A stretch of DNA of 20,449 nt from DATLOJ01 sp035536315 (lineage in GTDB: Bacteria > Actinomycetota > CADDZG01 > JAHWKV01): the NCBI GenBank assembly GCA_035536315.1, contig DATLOJ010000067.1:1-20449 (forward strand), written 5' to 3'. This document shows positions 1 through 5,429 of the stretch, piece by piece. The position numbers and the translations under genes are program-made. The notes below the pieces were generated by a model. The model saw nothing but the letters and a program-made list of their open reading frames with translations, was not told the DNA's origin and did not search any database. Positions within the stretch are counted from its first letter, which is position 1, and every line of letters starts with the position of its first letter.

Positions 1-1605
1 GCTCAGGTTCCGTGGGCCGAGGCCGACTTCTCGGGTTCGGCCGTTGGTATTGCGCTGCATGCAGATGCAGTTCAAGCCGGAAGCACCAGAGTGCTCAATG
101 TGGACGAGGCTATTGGCGCGGCCACCGTGGACTCGCAGGGATTGACACCCCGCTATCAAACCGAGGTCGAGACGATCGTTCAGGAGGACCTGCCGGCAAA
201 GAAGAGTTATGGGCGGGGATCGGGCCTGGAGGTCGCTTTGGCAAGATCCACTCCGGTGAGCACGCCTGACGCACTGCTCGCGGGGCGGGCGGAGGCCGCT
301 GCGCCACCTTCGACCGGCCTGGTTGAGCGTGAAATACAGCTCTTTGACAACTCTCTTGTAACTGCTTCGCTGCTTCGGGGCGAAGCCCAGGCTCGCTGGG
401 AAGACGAGGTCTGCATTCTCGGCAACGACATCAGCTACGGATCCGGGCTCGCGGCGGATGTGAATGTCAGTAACAACACTCTCGCCACGAGCTTGAACAA
501 CCCCCAGCGATTCACTGGCTCCTCCGTTACACGGACCCGCCTTGTCCCGCAGGTCGACCGTGCGGGCAACAAAGTCGGTGACAACTTCGGACTAATGACG
601 GAGGTACGCCAGACTTACTCGCCGATCACACTTCTGAATGGAACCAGGATTGAGATCCTCGGGGAATGGGTGCTGCGGGCGGTAGCGCTCGGCGTGGAGG
701 GTTCATACATCCACTACGGTCCTCGTAACGTCTCGCCGGAGACACCGGTCGTCCGAATTTTGGATCCCAATGGCAACCCGACCACCAACATCACAACCCA
801 GGGGCTGGCTCTTCTTGGACCCACGGGACTGGTTGTCGATATCCCCGCCGGCTCCGGACAGATTGCAATTGGAGAAGATCCCCGGGCAATCGCTGCTCCG
901 GGATCAGTTCCGAACGCTACGTCTCAGCCGACGGTCACTCCGACCGAGGTGACAGGCGCGGTCGACGTCGTGCGCGCGATTACACAGCTGGCAGCGGCGA
1001 ACCTTCAGATCGAGGACATCCGAATCGGACACATGGAGGTCAAGGCCCAGGTTCCCGAAGGCGGCATCGTGTGCGGTCTCAAGGCGACCAAGGTCTCGAT
1101 TCCAGAGGTCGTTTCCGTCGGGCAGGAGTTCACCTGGGTAATCACGGCGATCAACCCCTTCGACTGTGTAGCCAGAAACGTAAGGGTCACAGACACGATT
1201 GAAGCCACTCGTGGGGTTCGCTACACCATCCTGTCGACCGACCCGCAGGCCGATACGATCGACGGCAATGTGATCATCTGGAACGACATCGGGACGTTAC
1301 AACCTCGAAGTTCGAGGGAACTGCGTGTGGTCGTGCGGGTCGAACCCAACTCGGCGGCCGGGCAGTTCAAGAACAACGTCAAAGTGGAGGCTAATTGCGG
1401 AGTTGCAGACGCCCAGGGTCGTACGGGAGTAGGTGTCCCGCTGCGGGCCGAGGTTACGATCGACCTCCCCAAGGTGATCAGGGGCCCCCTCCCGCTTACG
1501 GGCGGCGAGAGCACCCAGTTCGCAATTGTTGCGATAGCCATCGCCGTGGGAGCGCTTCCGCTGCTGATTGCATCGAAGCGGCTGCGGAGGACGACCGGCA
1601 TCTAA
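1..1605 (+). CDS. LPXTG-type cell-wall-anchored surface protein with DUF11-like domain (5' end outside window)
   Basis: The reading frame is open from base 1, so the true start and any signal peptide lie upstream; about 534 residues are visible. The C-terminus is a classic sortase sorting signal: an LPLTG motif, a hydrophobic stretch (roughly FAIVAIAIAVGALPLLIA) and a basic tail (SKRLRRTTGI). Sortase would cut after the Thr and attach the protein to the wall. About residues 370-500 of the visible part (VSVGQEFTWVITAINPF..., DTIEATRG..., RELRVVVRVEP) resemble the beta-sandwich DUF11/conserved repeat domain of bacterial surface proteins. The rest is a Ser/Thr/Asn-rich, probably beta-structured region that I do not recognise. 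A GTG at 91 could be called as a start, but nothing supports it and the coding signal continues upstream. The gene is followed by a strong terminator. The ligand or role is not visible in the sequence. Confidence 0.85.
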   Translation, partial: AQVPWAEADFSGSAVGIALHADAVQAGSTRVLNVDEAIGAATVDSQGLTPRYQTEVETIVQEDLPAKKSYGRGSGLEVALARSTPVSTPDALLAGRAEAAAPPSTGLVEREIQLFDNSLVTASLLRGEAQARWEDEVCILGNDISYGSGLAADVNVSNNTLATSLNNPQRFTGSSVTRTRLVPQVDRAGNKVGDNFGLMTEVRQTYSPITLLNGTRIEILGEWVLRAVALGVEGSYIHYGPRNVSPETPVVRILDPNGNPTTNITTQGLALLGPTGLVVDIPAGSGQIAIGEDPRAIAAPGSVPNATSQPTVTPTEVTGAVDVVRAITQLAAANLQIEDIRIGHMEVKAQVPEGGIVCGLKATKVSIPEVVSVGQEFTWVITAINPFDCVARNVRVTDTIEATRGVRYTILSTDPQADTIDGNVIIWNDIGTLQPRSSRELRVVVRVEPNSAAGQFKNNVKVEANCGVADAQGRTGVGVPLRAEVTIDLPKVIRGPLPLTGGESTQFAIVAIAIAVGALPLLIASKRLRRTTGI

Positions 1606-1620
1606 GTAGCACCTACAACT

Positions 1621-1651
1621 AAAAGGCCCCCGCTCTAGCGGGGGCCTTTTT
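1621..1651. terminator. Bidirectional rho-independent terminator
   Basis: A perfect 9-bp GC-rich stem (GGCCCCCGC at 1625-1633, GCGGGGGCC at 1638-1646) closes a TCTA loop. It is followed on the plus strand by TTTTT (1647-1651) and on the minus strand by TTTT (complement of 1621-1624). It lies 19 nt after the surface-protein stop and just beyond the stop of the convergent small membrane gene, so it can end transcripts from both sides. Confidence 0.93.
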
Positions 1652-1665
1652 CGTAAAACCTTGAA

Positions 1666-1818
1666 TCAGGAACCGCGCTTTCCTGTCAGCAGCTGGTAGA
1701 CCACAATCACCAGTGCAATGACGAGAAGGATATAGATCAACCCTCCTCCGATTTCGGCGACGAACCCAATCAGCCAAAGGATGACAAGGATCACCACCAC
1801 CCACCAAAGAAGCTGCAT
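1666..1818 (-). CDS. Small lmo0937-family (DUF5670-like) membrane protein, 50 aa
   Basis: This 50-residue ORF is too short for many gene-finding cut-offs. It begins MQLLWWVVVILVILWLIGF, continues with a Gly-rich turn (AEIGGGLIY) and a second hydrophobic segment (ILLVIALVIVVYQLL), and ends in a basic GKRGS tail. Two membrane helices split by a small Gly-rich loop, with tryptophans near the start, are the pattern of the lmo0937/DUF5670 family of very short membrane proteins of unknown function. A strong Shine-Dalgarno (AAGGAGG) lies 4 nt before the ATG at 1818, which strongly supports translation. The gene stands alone, convergent with the surface-protein gene, and shares its bidirectional terminator. 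I infer a small integral membrane protein; related ones are often called stress- or envelope-associated, but nothing here shows that. Confidence 0.82.
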   Translation of the reverse strand: MQLLWWVVVILVILWLIGFVAEIGGGLIYILLVIALVIVVYQLLTGKRGS

Positions 1819-1889
1819 CCGGCCTCCTTTCGTTGTGAAGAGGATGCCCGGTCGACGAGCTACCCAAACTGCGGTACGGCTGCATCTGG

Positions 1890-1895
1890 CACAAT
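1890..1895 (+). promoter_or_regulatory. Probable -10 element of the tRNA-Ser(GCT)/tRNA-Arg promoter
   Basis: CACAAT lies 6 nt upstream of the first base of tRNA-Ser(GCT) at 1902, the expected distance for a transcript starting at or near the mature 5' end. No convincing -35 hexamer is visible at 16-18 nt, so this rests on the -10 match and its position. Confidence 0.4.
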
Positions 1896-1901
1896 TGGAC
1901 C

Positions 1902-1990
1902 GGAGGCATCGCCTAGTCCGGTCTATGGCGCGGGATTGCTAATCCCGTTGGGGTTTTGGCCCCTCGCGCGTTCGAATCGCGCTGCCTCCG
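1902..1990 (+). tRNA. tRNA-Ser (anticodon GCT)
   Basis: The acceptor stem GGAGGCA pairs with TGCCTCC, with discriminator G1990. The anticodon arm CGGGA-TTGCTAA-TCCCG shows anticodon GCT (reads AGC/AGU). The long variable arm (TTGGGGTTTTGGCCCC) is diagnostic of a class II serine tRNA. The T-loop GTTCGAATC is present. CCA is not encoded. tRNA-Arg follows 13 nt downstream, so the two are probably cotranscribed. Confidence 0.95.
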
Positions 1991-2003
1991 CTGCACCAAG
2001 TTT

Positions 2004-2077
2004 GCGCCCTTAGCTCAGTGGATTAGAGCGTGCGGCTACGGACCGCAAGGTCGGGGGTTCGAATCCCTCAGGGCGCG
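2004..2077 (+). tRNA. tRNA-Arg (anticodon ACG)
   Basis: The acceptor GCGCCCT pairs with AGGGCGC. The D-arm TAGCTCAGTGGATTAGAGC is canonical. The anticodon arm TGCGG-CTACGGA-CCGCA gives ACG. CCA is not encoded. A34 of this tRNA is the standard bacterial substrate of TadA, which converts it to inosine so that CGU, CGC and CGA can be read; tadA is encoded at 3471 in this window. Confidence 0.96.
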
Positions 2078-2119
2078 CAAAGCGGGACAGCAGAGATCGG
2101 AGAAGTGCGAGGACGCGGA

Positions 2120-2500
2120 TTGGAAGCAGAGAGCCACTCTTGGCTAGAAGAAGTGACCCTAGCGGTTGAGGGTGATCGGGTGATTCTTCAGACGACCGAT
2201 AGTCACGGAGACCCAATAGAGGCCTACGGCGACGAGTTCCTTTCTACCTTCGCTGATCAACTCGTCCGGGCGGCTCGCCAGGCATCCAATGTCGAGGCAA
2301 TAGATGTCTCTTTCGATAAGCCTTTTGATGAATCGGAAGTCTTCCGAGTTGAAGGCGTAGTTGCGTGGTATCACATTCCCGGCGTCACCATGCTGAGAGC
2401 AGGAAGCAAGGAAGGACCTGCCCATATGACGGCATTGGAGACTCTCGCCCTTTCCCGCTACCTTTCGCGAGGAGTCAAATACTTTTCAGAAAGCATGTAG
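2120..2500 (+). CDS. Hypothetical protein, 126 aa
   Basis: I do not recognise this protein. The frame is open from inside tRNA-Arg, but starts overlapping the tRNA are unlikely. The TTG at 2120 has a GAGGA Shine-Dalgarno (2109-2113) with a 6-nt spacer and lies 42 nt past the tRNA; GTG at 2105 or 2153 are alternatives. The product is soluble-looking, acidic and lacks a signal peptide or membrane segment. It begins with a beta-rich stretch (VTLAVEGDRVILQTTDSHGD) followed by a probable helix (FLSTFADQLVRAARQA) and a second alpha/beta part ending in a helix (MTALETLALSRYLSRGVKYF). Codon use resembles that of neighbouring genes. It probably depends on transcription through the two tRNAs. Confidence 0.6.
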   Translation: MEAESHSWLEEVTLAVEGDRVILQTTDSHGDPIEAYGDEFLSTFADQLVRAARQASNVEAIDVSFDKPFDESEVFRVEGVVAWYHIPGVTMLRAGSKEGPAHMTALETLALSRYLSRGVKYFSESM

Positions 2501-2622
2501 AGACCAAATCCTGGGGTCGGTTCCTTGCAGACCCGAGTTTTCCCGGTCAGGGGCAGACCGGTTTCGCTTCACTGCTATCGATCAACTTTGTGGCCTATGC
2601 GCGCCAATTCGACGCGTCCGGA

Positions 2623-2711
2623 GCTGGACCAGGTCCAGCGCAGGTTCGTCTGACGGACCAAGGCTCGACTAGGTCGAGCTCAGGTCTCCCGCTCACCCTA
2701 GGGACCCTGAG
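2623..2711. repeat. Tandem cluster of four hairpin-forming inverted repeats between convergent genes
   Basis: Four consecutive dyads lie in about 90 bp: GCTGGACC-A-GGTCCAGC (2623-2639, perfect 8 bp); GGTTCGTC-T-GACGGACC (2643-2659, one G-T wobble); GCTCGAC-TAG-GTCGAGC (2663-2679, perfect 7 bp); and CTCAGG/CCTGAG with an inner TCCC/GGGA (2679-2711), which overlaps the 3' end of the minus-strand membrane-protein gene. None has a T-tract. The segment occupies the gap between the stop at 2500 (+) and the stop at 2698 (-), so a role in ending or stabilising convergent transcripts is plausible. The remaining intergenic bases 2501-2620 show nothing recognisable. Confidence 0.6.
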
Positions 2712-2985
2712 TTGCCAGGATCCCGATAACTGCCCAGATCCCTAGGCCCACGAGGATCACTGCGAAGAAAACAGTGGGCCAGAGAAAGTGCGGACGAAGC
2801 ATTTGTCTCTCGCGCTTGCTGAGCCGCCTGTGGCCTGACACCGAAGCGGGGTGTCTGCCGCCTTGGATGCCGGGCAGGTAGTTGCTGTTCCTGGAACTCT
2901 CGATTGGTCCCTCGGAAACACCCGTGATCTTTTCGAAGTAGCTCTCACGCTCTTCTTCGAACGCGTCGTCGTCTGGTTTCGGCAT
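2698..2985 (-). CDS. Small single-pass membrane protein of unknown function, 95 aa
   Basis: I do not recognise the family. The ATG at 2985 lies 5 nt after the stop of the VOC gene, so the pair is probably one transcript with coupled translation; a longer frame reaching 3093 would overlap the VOC gene heavily. The N-terminal half is polar and acidic (MPKPDDDAFEEERESYFEK). A basic stretch follows (HRRLSKRERQMLRPH), then one hydrophobic helix near the C-terminus (FLWPTVFFAVILVGLGIWAV). The basic cluster before the helix predicts a cytoplasmic N-terminus and a tail-anchored topology. There is no clear Shine-Dalgarno. The 3' end overlaps the last of the hairpins described at 2623-2711. Confidence 0.62.
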   Translation of the reverse strand: MPKPDDDAFEEERESYFEKITGVSEGPIESSRNSNYLPGIQGGRHPASVSGHRRLSKRERQMLRPHFLWPTVFFAVILVGLGIWAVIGILATQGP

Positions 2986-2990
2986 CGGGT

Positions 2991-3392
2991 TCACACTTGC
3001 CCTTCGTATATCGCGATCTGCATTCCGTCGGGGTCTTTCAGCCTTATCCACCTTTGACCCCAGGGGAGCTCGTCGGGCCCGTCGAACGGCCACTGCCCCT
3101 CGAGGGCTTCTATCCAGGCATCGACAGAGTCAGCTCTCAGCTGGAGGTCGATCTTGTCTGTGTGGACAGCCTCCGAAAAGGACGGGTCATACCGGGCCCC
3201 GCCGGGGGCCATCTCGTATATCTCGACGTACCCTCCTGAGTGATCCGAACTGAGGGCAAAGATGGCCCCCTTGCCGCCGGCCTCGTCCCACTCGTCAACC
3301 ACAGTCAGCCCGAGCACTGATGAGTAGAACGCCCTGGACATCGCGAAATCACGACACCGAAGTACGATCTTCGCCGAACTCAGATCAGGCAC
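2991..3392 (-). CDS. VOC-family (glyoxalase/bleomycin resistance-type) protein, 133 aa
   Basis: The length and layout fit a single vicinal-oxygen-chelate module pair. An N-terminal beta-strand/helix reads KIVLRCRDFAMSRAFYSSVLG, typical of the fold's VxxVxDxxxSxxFYxxxLGL signature. The C-terminal half ends in WIRLKDPDGMQIAIYEG, matching the family's DPDGNxIxLxE ending. Members bind a metal and catalyse or bind diverse small molecules; substrate cannot be read from the sequence. The start is GTG at 3392 with GGGAGG four bases upstream, a convincing Shine-Dalgarno. It is divergent from tadA and followed 5 nt later by the small membrane-protein gene. Confidence 0.85.
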   Translation of the reverse strand: MPDLSSAKIVLRCRDFAMSRAFYSSVLGLTVVDEWDEAGGKGAIFALSSDHSGGYVEIYEMAPGGARYDPSFSEAVHTDKIDLQLRADSVDAWIEALEGQWPFDGPDELPWGQRWIRLKDPDGMQIAIYEGQV

Positions 3393-3435
3393 GGATCCTC
3401 CCGCAGAGTTTCAGCATTCAGACATATTGTCAGAT

Positions 3436-3461
3436 GCGCGCGGTTTCCCGTGAACGCGCGC
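3436..3461 (+). promoter_or_regulatory. Hairpin abutting the tadA ribosome binding site
   Basis: GCGCGC (3436-3441) and GTT (3443-3445), with G3442 bulged, pair with AAC (3453-3455) and GCGCGC (3456-3461) around loop TCCCGTG. The GGAG Shine-Dalgarno of tadA starts at 3462, immediately after the stem, with a 5-nt spacer to ATG 3471. A stem this GC-rich flush against the Shine-Dalgarno may limit ribosome access; this is inference. Confidence 0.45.
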
Positions 3462-3470
3462 GGAGACTCG

Positions 3471-3935
3471 ATGAACGACGAAGAAATGATGAAGATTGCA
3501 CTAGAGCAGGCTCATCTCGCGCGCGAGCGTGGGGATGTTCCTATCGGGGCGGTTGCCGTCGCGGGGGGAAAGGTCATTGCCAAAGCCGGAAACGAACGTG
3601 AGCTATCAAACGATCCGACGGCCCACGCCGAGTTGCTCGTTCTCAAGATGGCTGCCGACGTGAAGAGAAGCTGGCGCTTGAGAGACGTCACGATTTACGT
3701 CACTCTCGAGCCCTGCCCGATGTGTGCTGGTGCAATGATCGCGGCGCGAGTAAAGCGTTTGGTTTACGGCGCGGCCGATCTCAAGGCCGGAGGCGTGTGG
3801 TCGCTTTACAACATCCCGCAGGATCCGCGTCTCAACCACCACGTTGAAGTAACCGCCGGTGTGATGGAGGAGGAATGCTCTTTACTTCTGACTGAGTTCT
3901 TTCGGAGGAAGAGGCGGAAAACGCCGACCCTATAA
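3471..3935 (+). CDS. tadA: tRNA-specific adenosine-34 deaminase
   Basis: TadA deaminates A34 of tRNA-Arg(ACG) to inosine in the cytoplasm, allowing one tRNA to read three arginine codons. The 154-residue product has the cytidine/deoxycytidylate-deaminase zinc signature: HAE at 52-54 (zinc-binding His and proton-shuttling Glu) and PCPMC at 81-85 (two zinc-binding Cys). The substrate-side segment around 20-30 (GDVPIGAVAV) and the C-terminal helix rich in Arg/Lys also fit. ATG 3471 is chosen because GGAG sits 5 nt upstream; a GTG at 3450 would add seven residues encoded by the hairpin. Its tRNA substrate gene lies at 2004-2077. The last codons contain a TATAAT that may serve the following tRNA-Ser gene. 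Confidence 0.95.
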   Translation: MNDEEMMKIALEQAHLARERGDVPIGAVAVAGGKVIAKAGNERELSNDPTAHAELLVLKMAADVKRSWRLRDVTIYVTLEPCPMCAGAMIAARVKRLVYGAADLKAGGVWSLYNIPQDPRLNHHVEVTAGVMEEECSLLLTEFFRRKRRKTPTL

Positions 3936-3936
3936 T
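3931..3936 (+). promoter_or_regulatory. Consensus TATAAT -10 inside the tadA 3' end, for tRNA-Ser(CGA)
   Basis: TATAAT overlaps the tadA stop codon and ends 6 nt before the first base of tRNA-Ser(CGA) at 3943, ideal -10 spacing. No good -35 hexamer is seen 16-18 nt upstream. The tRNA may therefore be made from its own start as well as by read-through from tadA. Confidence 0.5.
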
Positions 3937-3942
3937 GGCCGA

Positions 3943-4029
3943 GGTGGAGTACCGAAGCGGCCGAACGGGCGCGCCTCGAAAGCGCGTGAGCCTTCACGGG
4001 CTCCGTGGGTTCAAATCCCACCTCCACCG
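3943..4029 (+). tRNA. tRNA-Ser (anticodon CGA)
   Basis: The acceptor GGTGGAG pairs with CTCCACC, with discriminator G4029. The anticodon arm CGCGC-CTCGAAA-GCGCG gives anticodon CGA (reads UCG). A long variable arm (GTGAGCCTTCACGGGCTC region) marks a class II serine tRNA, and the T-loop GTTCAAATC is present. CCA is not encoded. Its last 19 bases are overlapped by the antisense CAP-protein gene. Confidence 0.95.
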
Positions 4030-4850
4030 CTCTTGCTGACCTGACGAACGGAATTCCTCGAGCCAAGCAAGCCGATTGCAATAAGAAGAGCAAGGGCCGC
4101 AATTGAACTCGATAGGTTGCTGCTCTTGGGATCGCTTGTTGCAAAGGACTCGGTCCCGGCCTCGCGTCCTGCATTCAGAGCAGTGACTTCGGAAGTGTTC
4201 ACAACTGCTTGCGGAACCTCAACATCCGAAGCTTCGGGTCCGCTCGGGGCGGGTACGAGTTCGAGAGGCTGCGCTTCGGGCTCCGGGGCTGCAGCAGTTC
4301 TCTGGTCCCTACCAGTTGGCGCGAGACCGGGTTCGGCCCCCTCAGCGCCGCTGGACTGTTCGACCGGGGCGACGTTGCTAATCCGCGCGAAAGCCTGAGT
4401 TACGAAGAGGAGCCCCTTTTCGCCAAAGGCGACCCCAACTCCTATGTGAGTGAAGCGAGGATCGAGGATGTTGTTCCGGTGGCCTTCGCTCCCCATGAAC
4501 GCGACCTGAGCTTCCATTGCTCCCAAGCTCATGGCAACGTTCTCGCCGAGCAGTGTCGCCCCCATGGCGGACCGGCCGGCCGAAAAGTACTGCTGGTTGT
4601 GCCAGATCTCTCCGGAGTCAGCCATGTCTTCGGAGTGTGCCCTGGCCACTCCGGCTGCCCAGCTGTTTACGGTCAGTTCATGAAGGCCCGCCGCTCTGCG
4701 GTCCGCATTGACGAGGCTGGTGATGGTGGCCTCCAGCACCGGGACGGTCTGGGAAAGAAGCGACCCCCGCAACCCGCCTGAGGCGCCCGCTACCTGCACG
4801 GAGACGACAGAAAGCATCGATACCGTGGCTATGACAGCAAATCGCTTCAT
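4011..4850 (-). CDS. Secreted/membrane-anchored CAP-domain (SCP/PR-1-like) protein, 279 aa
   Basis: An N-terminal signal peptide (about 1-24, MKRFAVIATVSMLSVVSVQV then AGA) is followed by a CAP domain at about 41-155. Family landmarks are visible: ARAHSEDMA (His72), GENVA (Glu103) and GHRNNILDPRFTHIGVG (His124). A Pro/Ala/Glu-rich linker (about 165-235) leads to a C-terminal hydrophobic helix (SSIAALALLIAIGLLG) and a basic tail, so the domain is probably displayed outside and tethered to the membrane; no LPXTG is seen. Bacterial CAP proteins are extracellular and mostly uncharacterised. ATG 4850 is preceded by AGGAGGG, so the longer frame to 5117 running through tRNA-Ser(GGA) is rejected. The final codons (SGGGGI-stop) are the reverse complement of the 3' end of tRNA-Ser(CGA). 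Confidence 0.88.
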   Translation of the reverse strand: MKRFAVIATVSMLSVVSVQVAGASGGLRGSLLSQTVPVLEATITSLVNADRRAAGLHELTVNSWAAGVARAHSEDMADSGEIWHNQQYFSAGRSAMGATLLGENVAMSLGAMEAQVAFMGSEGHRNNILDPRFTHIGVGVAFGEKGLLFVTQAFARISNVAPVEQSSGAEGAEPGLAPTGRDQRTAAAPEPEAQPLELVPAPSGPEASDVEVPQAVVNTSEVTALNAGREAGTESFATSDPKSSNLSSSIAALALLIAIGLLGSRNSVRQVSKSGGGGI

Positions 4851-4941
4851 TCGACCCTCCTGATTCCCGCTGACTTCAATGTCGGCAAAATTCGGGCGAA
4901 ATACATGGCCGTTTTGGGTTAGTCCGGACGACCCTCGACGG

Positions 4942-4960
4942 CCCCCAACCGGATTGGGGG
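4942..4960 (-). terminator. Hairpin downstream of tRNA-Ser(GGA), possible weak terminator
   Basis: CCCCCAA (4942-4948) and TTGGGGG (4954-4960) form a 7-bp stem around CCGGA, starting 13 nt after the 3' end of tRNA-Ser(GGA). On the minus strand no T-run follows, so it may only partly terminate. The rest of 4851-4941 (upstream of the CAP gene) shows no clear promoter beyond the CAP Shine-Dalgarno. Confidence 0.4.
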
Positions 4961-4972
4961 AGGGACTAGAAG

Positions 4973-5061
4973 CGGAGGCGGGGAGATTCGAACTCCCGAG
5001 GGGCTTGCACCCCAACCGGCTTTCCAAGCCGGCGCCATAAACCGGGCTAGGCGACGCCTCC
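4973..5061 (-). tRNA. tRNA-Ser (anticodon GGA)
   Basis: On the minus strand the acceptor GGAGGCG pairs with CGCCTCC, with discriminator G (base 4973). The anticodon arm CCGGC-TTGGAAA-GCCGG gives anticodon GGA (reads UCC/UCU). The long variable arm GTTGGGGTGCAAGCCCC marks a class II tRNA. The T-loop GTTCGAATC is present and CCA is not encoded. It is the third serine tRNA in about 3 kb and is divergent from the SRP RNA gene. Confidence 0.95.
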
Positions 5062-5069
5062 TTTCTTCG

Positions 5070-5075
5070 ATTGTA
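5070..5075 (-). promoter_or_regulatory. -10 element for tRNA-Ser(GGA)
   Basis: Minus-strand TACAAT ends 8 nt before the tRNA 5' base (5061). A TTGTTC lies 19 nt further upstream as a poor, widely spaced -35. The -10 match and position are good. Confidence 0.5.
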
Positions 5076-5112
5076 GTCAGCGCTGTCGGCGGGCGAACAA
5101 AGGGCGCACGGG

Positions 5113-5118
5113 TACACT
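5113..5118 (+). promoter_or_regulatory. -10 element for the SRP RNA gene
   Basis: TACACT ends 7 nt before the predicted RNA 5' end at 5126. No clear -35 is seen. Together with the opposite-strand TACAAT at 5070-5075 it forms a compact divergent promoter region of about 60 bp for two structural RNAs. Confidence 0.45.
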
Positions 5119-5125
5119 GGTCAGC

Positions 5126-5397
5126 GGTTGCGCTAGGTGGGGAGTCGGCGGTTCCCTGTAACTCCACATCCGCCTTATGGGAGACTGAATCCCCACCCGA
5201 GGCTCCATCGCTTTACGGGACAAGCCCCCGGCAAGCGGCGTTGAAGACTGGGTCCCGCGCGAGTCGGCCCCGTGAACCAGGTCAGGTCCGGAAGGAAGCA
5301 GCCTTAAGCGGAAGGTGACTGCGCCGCGGGGACACCTGGTCCGAGCTGGCTACTGGGAAGGCGCCGTGAGCATGGCGTCGGAGGTGGGTGCGCAACC
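5126..5397 (+). ncRNA. ffs: Large bacterial SRP RNA (Alu-domain-containing, 6S/scRNA type)
   Basis: This is the RNA scaffold of the signal recognition particle, which with Ffh targets nascent membrane and secreted proteins to FtsY. The conserved S-domain core GTCAGGTCCGGAAGGAAGCA lies at about 5281-5300, with the GGAA tetraloop and the asymmetric Ffh-binding loop. The RNA is not the short 4.5S form: upstream elements (GCTAGGTGGGGAG, CCCTGTAACTCC, GAATCCCC, and GTTGAAGACTGGGTCC...) line up from memory with the Alu half of the Bacillus subtilis scRNA. The ends were set by terminal pairing of GGTTGCGC (5126-5133) with GCGCAACC (5390-5397), giving about 272 nt. It precedes a same-strand methyltransferase by 32 nt. 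No strong terminator follows (TCTCTCTACCTTT only). Confidence 0.93.
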
Positions 5398-5429
5398 TCT
5401 CTCTACCTTTCATTAGGCTGATACAAGCC

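Noticed and set aside
2030..2119. Longer N-terminus for the 126-aa hypothetical protein, starting in the tRNA
   Set aside because: The first residues are translated tRNA-Arg sequence; a TTG at 2120 with a good Shine-Dalgarno is a better start.
2010..2216. Minus-strand frame containing PEGFEPPTLRSVAARSN
   Set aside because: It is antisense to tRNA-Arg(ACG), the same type of artefact.
4851..5117. N-terminal extension of the CAP protein
   Set aside because: It runs through tRNA-Ser(GGA) and places the signal peptide internally; ATG 4850 has AGGAGGG upstream.
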